Below, in pieces: positions 1 to 4,519 of a stretch of 7,192 nucleotides of DNA. The number at the start of each line of letters is the position of its first letter. The stretch's first letter is position 1. The notes under the pieces were generated by a model. It had not been told where the DNA came from and did not search any database. It saw nothing but the letters and a program-made list of their open reading frames with translations. The stretch is taken from positions 1 to 7,192 of the forward strand of contig DAIRGS010000360.1 of assembly GCA_036794395.1 (NCBI GenBank), read 5' to 3'. The translations under genes and the position numbers were made by a program. This DNA comes from DASXMX01 sp036794395 (lineage in GTDB: Bacteria; Planctomycetota; Phycisphaerae; Tepidisphaerales; Tepidisphaeraceae).

Positions 1-257
1 CCCCCACCCAGCACCCGACTTTCTGCTGGCAACTGGGCAACCAATGGGCCGCACGGGAGGGCAACTGGAAATTGATTGGGAACCCAAAAGACACCAGCAA
101 CAAGGCCCCGATCACCGCAAAAGACAAACTGTTTCTCAGCGACTTGGGCAACGACATATCCGAAATGAAAAACCTCGCCGACACCCAACCCGAAATCGTC
201 AAACGCCTGACGGCTCAGCATGACCATTGGCTCCTCGACGTCCGCGACCGATCGTGA
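1..257 (+). CDS. Sulfatase, C-terminal fragment (5' end outside window)
   Basis: This is the last 84 codons of a gene read in frame from position 3 to the TGA at 255-257; the start lies upstream of the window. The peptide contains QWAAREGNWKLIG, then KLFLSDLGNDISEMKNLAD, then a helix with PEIVKRL and HDHWLLDV. This matches the usual end of formylglycine-dependent sulfatases: a 'R.G.WKLI' strand, an 'L(Y/F).L..D..E..NLA' segment and a closing helix ending in a Trp. The catalytic N-terminal domain (C-x-P-S-R) cannot be seen, so the substrate is unknown. By family it would hydrolyse sulfate esters, probably outside the cytoplasm. The complete sulfatase at 2751-4154 has the same tail layout (RRGDWKLL then LELYNLKDD) but is clearly a different protein. 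No gene follows for over 400 bp, and a hairpin with a T-tract (274-391) probably ends the transcript. Confidence 0.85.
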   Translation, partial: PTQHPTFCWQLGNQWAAREGNWKLIGNPKDTSNKAPITAKDKLFLSDLGNDISEMKNLADTQPEIVKRLTAQHDHWLLDVRDRS

Positions 258-273
258 GCAGTCGGGGCAAAAT

Positions 274-385
274 CATATTTGCCACAGATGGACACAGATG
301 AACACAGATGGGAATCAAAGAAATGCAGATGTTTTGCCATCTTGCATTTATCTGTGTTCATCTGTGTTCATCTGTGGCAAATATG
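274..385. repeat. 112-bp near-palindromic interspersed repeat (hairpin)
   Basis: The left arm 274-309 and right arm 350-385 are 36-nt inverted repeats with a single mismatch (a G at 291 on the left). Each arm is built from three tandem 10-nt units of the form acacagatga / tctgtgttca, closed by gccacagat / atctgtggc. Inside, 321-331 and 338-349 pair as a second stem with one bulged base around a 6-nt loop (332-337); 310-320 is an unpaired side bulge. This style of 'cacagatgaacacagatg' repeat recurs in planctomycete and some other environmental genomes. It is non-coding; open frames through it are a by-product of the repeat. Confidence 0.85.
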
Positions 386-391
386 TTTTTT
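274..391 (+). terminator. Possible intrinsic terminator of the upstream sulfatase
   Basis: The 36-bp-arm hairpin at 274-385 begins 17 bp after the sulfatase stop codon and is followed directly by six T residues (386-391). That is the form of a rho-independent terminator for + strand transcripts, although the stem is far longer and the loop more complex than usual. Terminator function is inferred; the repeat may simply have been inserted here. Confidence 0.45.
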
Positions 392-396
392 GGATT

Positions 397-427
397 TCTC
401 AGCGTTCGCTGCATCTCAGCGGTGAAA
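397..427. repeat. Degenerate short interspersed repeat
   Basis: Just 3' of the 112-bp hairpin lies ctcagcgttcgctgcatc followed by tcagcggtgaaa. It looks like a decayed copy of the common 'CTCTGCGTTCTCTGCGTCTCAGCGGTGAAA' style of repeat, related in form to the ctctgtgtt units at 2057-2092. Assignment rests on the recurring ctcagcg/ctgcatc/ctcagcg words. Confidence 0.4.
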
Positions 428-680
428 CATGAGCCCGCTTAAGTCGCGCAATTTTTACCGATTTGATGAATTTTTCGGGGGAGAGACTTGCATTTTGGAA
501 AAAATAGCGCAAAACTGGCCGGTGAATGGCCTGTGCTTGGGCAAGCGCGGGTCGCGTGAATCGGGGATGGTTCTCGATTTGTCGTATAATTTAGCGCCCG
601 CTGGCGACGCTTAACAAGCACGCGTGACGCGTGATGGCGGAGCTGGTTCTGTACAATTCTTCCATGCACGGAGGCTCGCC
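428..680. other. Upstream region of the OmpA-like gene
   Basis: I see no convincing gene here. A 61-codon open frame (429-614) has no Shine-Dalgarno sequence and no recognisable domain. Two -10-like hexamers are present, TATAAT at 585-590 and TACAAT at 652-657, neither with a good -35 about 17 bp upstream. Between them, 619-633 is a perfect 7-bp-arm palindrome (cacgcgt-g-acgcgtg) that could be an operator. The stretch probably carries the promoter of the lipoprotein gene at 681. Confidence 0.35.
670..674 (+). promoter_or_regulatory. Ribosome binding site fixing the start at 681
   Basis: GGAGG lies 6 nt before the ATG at 681. It selects this start over an upstream in-frame GTG at 624, and the protein then begins directly with a lipoprotein signal peptide. 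Confidence 0.8.
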
Positions 681-1598
681 ATGGCACGGATGTCCCAATG
701 GTTTGGTCTGATCGTACTCAGCTCGACGCTCGTCGGCTGCGTTTCCCAGGAAAAATACAACGCCATGAAGCTGGACCGCGATCAGCTCGCGGAGCGGCTC
801 GGCACGACTGATGGCCAGATCCAGTCGCTCCAGGCCGAGCGCGATGCGTATAAGACCCAGCTCGCCGCGGTGATGGCGGGCGGCAGCAATTCGCAGGCGC
901 TGGTCGCCAATATCACGCAGCAGCTCAGCAACCTTCAGTCGCAATACGATGCGCTCAACCGCCAGTACGAGGAAGCCCTCAGCAAGATGGGCACCGCGAT
1001 CGCGCTGCCCCCTGCCGTAACCGACGCCCTCAACGAATTCGCCCGGCAGAACTCTGACCTGGTCGACTTCGATAGCGCCCGCGGTATCGTGAAGTTCAAG
1101 AGCGACATCACCTTTGCCAGCGGCAGCGCAGAAGTGACGCCGCGTGCCACCGACGCGCTCAATCGCTTCTCGCAGATCCTCAATTCGCCCGCCGCCCATG
1201 GGTACGAGCTGCAAGTTGCCGGGCACACGGATAACACCCGCGTCCTGCACGATGCCACCATTAAGGCCGGCCACAAGGATAACTGGTATCTCTCGGCCCA
1301 CCGTGCGATTTCGGTCTCCGAGGTCCTTCAGAAGGACGGCGTTAACGCCGCCCGCTTCGGCGTGATGGGCTACGCCGATCAGCACCCAATTGCTGACAAC
1401 GGCACCACCGCCGGCAAGGCCCAGAACCGCCGGGTTGAGGTATTGATCCTCCCGACCCAGGTCCGCACCAGTACCGGGATCGCCCGCCAGTCCGCCCCGA
1501 CCAGGGCCCCTGCCGTCACCCCGTCCCGCAACACCCGCCGACCCGACCTGAACAAAGACGCGGCTTCGCTGGAAAACCGGCCAATTCTCAACAAGTAA
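681..1598 (+). CDS. Lipoprotein with C-terminal OmpA peptidoglycan-binding domain
   Basis: The 305-aa product is predicted to anchor in a membrane by lipidation and bind peptidoglycan through its OmpA domain. Residues 1-20 form a lipoprotein signal peptide (MARMSQW, hydrophobic FGLIVLSST, then lipobox LVGC with the lipidated Cys at 20). Residues about 23-103 are rich in Q, L, A, E and R and look like a coiled coil or helical stalk. The OmpA/Pal-type domain runs from about 135 to 258: KFKSDITFASGSAEVTP, the GHTDN loop at 181-185 with Asp184, NWYLSAHRA with Arg208 (the Asp/Arg pair that contacts diaminopimelate in this family), and NRRVEVLI at 249-256. The tail 259-305 is rich in T, P, R and N, probably disordered. 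The gene stands alone, with a Shine-Dalgarno GGAGG and an intrinsic terminator. It resembles OmpA-family lipoproteins generally; it is not clearly Pal, having a longer stalk and tail. Confidence 0.92.
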   Translation: MARMSQWFGLIVLSSTLVGCVSQEKYNAMKLDRDQLAERLGTTDGQIQSLQAERDAYKTQLAAVMAGGSNSQALVANITQQLSNLQSQYDALNRQYEEALSKMGTAIALPPAVTDALNEFARQNSDLVDFDSARGIVKFKSDITFASGSAEVTPRATDALNRFSQILNSPAAHGYELQVAGHTDNTRVLHDATIKAGHKDNWYLSAHRAISVSEVLQKDGVNAARFGVMGYADQHPIADNGTTAGKAQNRRVEVLILPTQVRTSTGIARQSAPTRAPAVTPSRNTRRPDLNKDAASLENRPILNK

Positions 1599-1619
1599 AA
1601 CTTCAATCCGTCAATGGCC

Positions 1620-1681
1620 GCCGGGAGCGGGATGTCCTGCGATGATGGATCATCGCGAGATATCTTGCTCCCGGCTTTTTT
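1620..1681 (+). terminator. Rho-independent terminator of the OmpA-like gene
   Basis: The perfect 9-bp GC-rich arms gccgggagc (1620-1628) and gctcccggc (1667-1675) are followed by TTTTTT (1676-1681). Between them a second perfect stem pairs 1639-1646 with 1649-1656, and the joining segments 1629-1638 and 1657-1666 pair mostly through Watson-Crick and G-U pairs, so nearly the whole 56 nt can fold as one rod. It starts 21 bp after the stop codon. Confidence 0.9.
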
Positions 1682-1835
1682 ATTTGTCGGGAAGAGTGCC
1701 GGAACAAAAAGCCAGACCGCGCGATCCGACCCCCACATATCCTCGATCCATCAGCAAATAATTGACCGCAGATAAAGCCAATGGCCAAAGCGCGACAGCG
1801 CCGAAACCAAAAAGAGATGCAACCACGGCACGGCC

Positions 1836-1889
1836 TTCGGCTCGACTCGACCGAGCTCGTCGCGGGCTGAGGCTCAGGCTCGAAGAGAG
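1836..1889. repeat. Relic of the GC-rich module of the palindromic element
   Basis: The 23 bp at 1867-1889 (beginning ctgaggctcaggctcg) are an exact reverse complement of 7163-7185. The flank ttcggctc at 1836-1843 also matches the reverse complement of the last bases of the window (7185-7192). Between these two matches this copy holds 23 extra bases (1844-1866) that themselves form an imperfect palindrome. It looks like a variant of the same hairpin module. Confidence 0.6.
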
Positions 1890-1990
1890 ACACGGAGGCG
1901 CGCTTGACTAACGAACGGCAGTGCAAAAGTGGCAGGTTAGAAAATTTGTGTTAGAGAAAATTTGCGCAGGCTGCGAAGAATTGGACGGTT

Positions 1991-2029
1991 CGCAGTGCAG
2001 ATAAGACCTGAAATCTCATCTGCGGTCAC
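1991..2029. repeat. Degenerate 'cgcagat' interspersed repeat
   Basis: The word gcagat at 1997-2002 pairs with atctgc at 2018-2023 around aagacctgaaatct. The outer atctgcggtca (2018-2028) is the exact inverse of tgaccgcagat at 1763-1773. It resembles the short 'gcagataagacc...catctgcggtc' repeats scattered in environmental genomes. It is non-coding. Confidence 0.4.
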
Positions 2030-2056
2030 AAGCGTTATCTAAAGTTCGAATTCTTA

Positions 2057-2092
2057 CTCTGTGTTCTCTGTGTTCTCTGTGGCCTCTGTGCT
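2057..2092. repeat. Four tandem 9-nt units, ctctgtgtt type
   Basis: The units are ctctgtgtt, ctctgtgtt, ctctgtggc and ctctgtgct in direct succession. This is the same sequence style as the arms of the hairpin at 274-385, but with a 9-nt rather than a 10-nt period and no inverted partner. It lies 19 bp beyond the 3' end of the minus-strand gene at 2111. Confidence 0.75.
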
Positions 2093-2110
2093 GACTTCTT
2101 CAAACCTGAC

Positions 2111-2596
2111 TTAAGCGGCTCGCGGCGGCGGCCGGCGGGTACGACCGACGGATTGCCGGACATCCTGCCAGCTCAACCGGCCAAACGTCGCCGACTCGTC
2201 GTCGTCCAACGCCGGGAGCGCTTCGGATTCTTCCATATCCTCGTCGTCGAGCTGATCCTCCTCGGCCTCGCCCTGGCCCAGGAATGATTCTTCGTCGTTG
2301 GACAACACATCGGCTGATAGAAAAGCGTCTTCCTCGGCATTCAGAAACGGCTCGCACAGCATTGTAGCCGACGCACCCGAAGCGAACTCATCCGATCCGC
2401 CCGCGGCCACGAAGGTGGGCGGTGGCTCGTGCAGATACCCGCCCGTCGACTCCGGCCGCCACGGATCGACATCGATAAACACAAAACCACGCTCGGTCTT
2501 GTGCGGAACCAGATCGCAGTTGATGCGCTCCCACACGACGTCAACAGTGACGCCCCAGAACTCGGCAGCAACGGATGGAACGACCCAACAAGACAT
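2111..2596 (-). CDS. Hypothetical acidic protein with possible DNA-binding N-terminus
   Basis: I do not recognise a named family. The 161-aa product starts at the ATG complementary to 2594-2596 (MSCWVVPSVAAEFWGV) and ends at TAA. Residues 3-43 read like a small helix-turn-helix or excisionase-type unit: VPSVAAEFWGVTVDVVWERI, then LVPHKTERGFVFIDV, a 'choose the module, then recognise' layout ending in a beta strand. Residues 44-85 are a Pro/Gly-rich linker (EPPPTF, GGSDEF). Residues 86-136 are strongly acidic, with runs such as EEDQLDDEDMEESE, and the end is basic (GRTRRPPPRAA). There is no signal peptide or membrane segment, so it is probably cytoplasmic. The Shine-Dalgarno sequence is weak; an in-frame TTG at 2665 is a less likely start. 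The gene is divergent from the sulfatase at 2751, with 154 bp between starts. A regulatory role is a guess; the coding call rests on sensible composition across the full frame. Confidence 0.65.
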   Translation of the reverse strand: MSCWVVPSVAAEFWGVTVDVVWERINCDLVPHKTERGFVFIDVDPWRPESTGGYLHEPPPTFVAAGGSDEFASGASATMLCEPFLNAEEDAFLSADVLSNDEESFLGQGEAEEDQLDDEDMEESEALPALDDDESATFGRLSWQDVRQSVGRTRRPPPRAA

Positions 2597-2715
2597 AAGT
2601 GATTTCCGTCGATGAGGACCCTGCAAACCGGCAAGCCTCTGGATCGGTTCATCGGTTCTATACAAATCCCGTCTTGAACCAAATGCGCCAAGCCGTGCCA
2701 GGAGGTTGTGCGTCG

Positions 2716-2733
2716 GATAAAGTCGACGTTATC
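2716..2733. promoter_or_regulatory. 18-bp imperfect palindrome upstream of the sulfatase
   Basis: gataaagtcgacgttatc is palindromic apart from one mismatched pair and ends 17 bp before the sulfatase ATG, just 5' of its ribosome binding site. It could be a repressor operator, or in RNA a small hairpin next to the Shine-Dalgarno sequence. Function is inferred from position only. Confidence 0.3.
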
Positions 2734-2750
2734 TACCCCGCTGGAGGCTC

Positions 2751-4154
2751 ATGAATCGATTACGTGCTTCGCTCCAATCGCTTTGCCGGCCAATCGCCCT
2801 TCTGGTTGTCGCAATCGCCTTTCAAAGCCAGTGCAGAGCGGCTGAGCAGCGCCCCAACATCCTGCTCATCCTCACCGACGATCAGGGCTACGCGGATCTC
2901 ACCGCGTACGGCGCAAAGGACATGCGTACGCCAAACATGGACGCCCTGATCGCCCGCGGCATGCGTTTCAACAACTTCTACGCCAACTCCCCCGTCTGCT
3001 CCCCTTCCCGAGCCGCCATCATGACCGGCCGCTATCCCGATCGGGTCGGCATGCCCGGCCTCACCCGCACCGACCTCAAAGACAACTGGGGATACCTCTC
3101 CCATGAAGCCGTGCTGCTGCCCTCCCTGCTGCACAAAGCCGGATATCACACCGCAATCGTCGGCAAATGGAACCTCGGCCTGGAACCCGAGAACACCCCC
3201 AACAGGCGCGGCTTCGATGTCTTCCACGGATTCCTCGGCGACATGATGGACAACTACCTCACTCACCTTCGCCAGGGCCACAACTACATGCGCCTCAACG
3301 ATCAGGAAATCGATCCCAAAGGCCACGCCACCGACCTGTTCACCCAGTGGGCCATCGAATACCTCCACGAACGCGAAGCCCCGGCCAAAAAGGGGAAGCC
3401 ATTTTTCCTTTACCTGGCATACAACGCGCCGCATGTGCCCACGCAACCGCCGGCCGAGTGGCTTGATCGAGTCAAGAAGCGCGAGGCGGGCATCGACCAG
3501 AAGCGCGCGGGCTACGTCGCGCTGATTGAACACCTCGATGATGGAATTGGAAAAGTCCTGGCCGCCCTGAAAGACGCCGGCCTCGAAGAAAACACACTGA
3601 TCATCTTCACGAGCGATAACGGTGGATTGGTTGGACAAGGCTCAAACGTCGGCGGCTACCGCGGAACCAAAGGCACGATGTACGAAGGCGGCCTGCGCGT
3701 CCCCATGGCGGCCGTCTGGCCCGGACACATCACGCCAAATTCGCACAGCGATGCGGTTTCGCTCCATATGGACCTGTTCGCGACCGCCTGCGACGTCGCG
3801 GGAGCGACGCGTCCCCCCGAAGTGGACGGCAGCAGCATCCTCAGCATTTTGACCGGCAACGCCCCATCGTTCCCCGCGAACCGCGCGCTTTATTTCGTCC
3901 GCAGGGAAGGCGGTGCACAGTTTTTCGGACTGACCAGCCACGCGCTGCGTCGCGGCGACTGGAAGCTGTTACAAACAACCCCGTTCTCACCCCTGGAACT
4001 TTACAACCTCAAGGACGATCGCCGTGAAGAACATGATTTGATCGCGACTCAACCGATCGTTCGAAACCAAATGACCCGCTTGCTCCAATCGCAAATTCAG
4101 CGAGCCGGATCGGTGCCGTGGCAGAAACCGATAAGCGACGTCGCGAAGCAATAG
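2751..4154 (+). CDS. Secreted formylglycine-dependent sulfatase (S1 type)
   Basis: The 467-aa product is predicted to hydrolyse a sulfate ester, probably on a polysaccharide, outside the cytoplasm. Residues 1-31 are a Sec signal peptide (MNRLRASLQSLCR, a hydrophobic core, then CRAAEQ). The mature enzyme begins with RPNILLILTDDQGY, carrying the metal-binding Asp43 and Asp44. The sulfatase signature C-S-P-S-R-A-A-I-M-T-G-R is at 83-94, with Cys83 the residue to be converted to formylglycine. Further family residues are Lys139 in VGKW, His228 in NAPHVP, Asp288-Asn289 in SDNGG, and Lys307 in GTKGTMYEGG. The C-terminal subdomain ends with RRGDWKLL (400-407) and LELYNLKDDRREEHDL. One oddity is that the usual GKWHLG motif reads GKWNLG, with Asn141 in place of the active-site His. 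GGAGG at 2743-2747 lies only 3 nt from the ATG. Substrate cannot be told from the sequence. Confidence 0.95.
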   Translation: MNRLRASLQSLCRPIALLVVAIAFQSQCRAAEQRPNILLILTDDQGYADLTAYGAKDMRTPNMDALIARGMRFNNFYANSPVCSPSRAAIMTGRYPDRVGMPGLTRTDLKDNWGYLSHEAVLLPSLLHKAGYHTAIVGKWNLGLEPENTPNRRGFDVFHGFLGDMMDNYLTHLRQGHNYMRLNDQEIDPKGHATDLFTQWAIEYLHEREAPAKKGKPFFLYLAYNAPHVPTQPPAEWLDRVKKREAGIDQKRAGYVALIEHLDDGIGKVLAALKDAGLEENTLIIFTSDNGGLVGQGSNVGGYRGTKGTMYEGGLRVPMAAVWPGHITPNSHSDAVSLHMDLFATACDVAGATRPPEVDGSSILSILTGNAPSFPANRALYFVRREGGAQFFGLTSHALRRGDWKLLQTTPFSPLELYNLKDDRREEHDLIATQPIVRNQMTRLLQSQIQRAGSVPWQKPISDVAKQ

Positions 4155-4160
4155 AGCTAA

Positions 4161-4251
4161 TCCTACAACGCGGGTTGAACGTAAACCCTTGTGTTTTCAA
4201 GCGGTTGTTTTTCCCGCTCTCGGTCAATCTCGTGTGACCCGCGTTGTAGGA
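4161..4251. mobile_element. 91-bp MITE-like element with perfect 15-bp terminal inverted repeats
   Basis: tcctacaacgcgggt (4161-4175) and acccgcgttgtagga (4237-4251) are exact inverse copies enclosing 61 bp. The element starts 6 bp after the sulfatase stop codon. It is flanked by ctaa on both sides (4157-4160 and 4252-4255), but the last base of the right copy belongs to the neighbouring element, so a 3-bp CTA duplication is the safer reading. There is no coding capacity. A small internal hairpin (cttg-tgtttt-caag) is present. Alternatives are an unusual terminator or a structured RNA. Confidence 0.55.
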
Positions 4252-4252
4252 C

Positions 4253-4517
4253 TAAATGACCGAGCGCGATTCCGCGTTTTCGTGGCATGGGGCTTCCAGC
4301 CCATGATCGTGGGAGTTGACCACCAGCGACGGGTTCGATTTGGGAAAACCAAGTTTCGACGCAAGAACAACCTTCTCGCGCGTGAGAGAAAATGCTCCGT
4401 CAAGTAGAGTTGGTTTTCCCACATCTGACCCGGCGCATGCCCCGAAGCGTCCCCGACCACGGCCTGGAAGGCCGTGCCACTTAAAAGCAATGGCGCTGAA
4501 TCGCGCACGGTCATTTA
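4253..4517. mobile_element. 261-bp palindromic (foldback) MITE-like element, copy A, with TA duplication
   Basis: The ends taaatgaccgagcgcgattc (4253-4272) and gaatcgcgcacggtcattta (4498-4517) are inverse copies with one mismatch. The palindrome continues inward: ttttcgtggcatggg pairs loosely with the inverse of the region around 4461-4487, and tttgggaaaaccaa (4339-4352) with ttggttttccca (4410-4421), around a centre near 4381 (ctcgcgcgtgag). Nearly the whole element can fold on itself. TA at 4253-4254 and 4516-4517 may be the target duplication, and removing the element leaves GACTAGTC, a CTAG target. A second copy begins at 6931. It has no transposase, so it would be non-autonomous. Minus-strand open frames through it are low-complexity by-products. 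Confidence 0.7.
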
Positions 4518-4519
4518 GT

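Larger units (their letters stand above)
1690..2110. other. Gene-free, repeat-rich intergenic region
   Basis: I see no credible gene on either strand. The stretch holds several short repeats: a GC-rich module at 1836-1889 shared with the window end, a tandem pair gttagaaaatttg / gttagagaaaatttg (1936-1948 and 1950-1964), degenerate 'ccgcagat' repeats, and four 9-nt ctctgtgtt-type units (2057-2092). An 11-bp inverted pair, tgaccgcagat at 1763-1773 and atctgcggtca at 2018-2028, brackets much of it. Confidence 0.6.

Noticed and set aside
220..432. 70-codon open frame across the 112-bp hairpin
   Set aside because: Its sequence (HRWTQMNTDGN and CIYLCSSVFICG) is a direct translation of the tandem repeat units.
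429..614. 61-codon open frame upstream of the OmpA-like gene
   Set aside because: It has no ribosome binding site, no domain, and lies where the promoter is expected.
591..1385. 264-codon minus-strand open frame antisense to the OmpA-like gene
   Set aside because: It is fully overlapped by a gene with a clear lipobox and OmpA domain; the reverse frame has no recognisable domain and arises from GC-rich codon use.
2057..2092. Possible CRISPR array
   Set aside because: The units are 9 nt and directly adjacent with no spacers; the 274-385 repeat is likewise a hairpin, and no cas gene is present.
2760..3638. 292-codon minus-strand open frame antisense to the sulfatase
   Set aside because: It lies inside a complete sulfatase gene; its Val/Gly-rich sequence is typical of a reverse-strand shadow.
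4155..4519. A riboswitch or catalytic RNA in the palindromic region
   Set aside because: It lies downstream of both convergent genes, and the TA-flanked repeat with a second copy fits a mobile element better.
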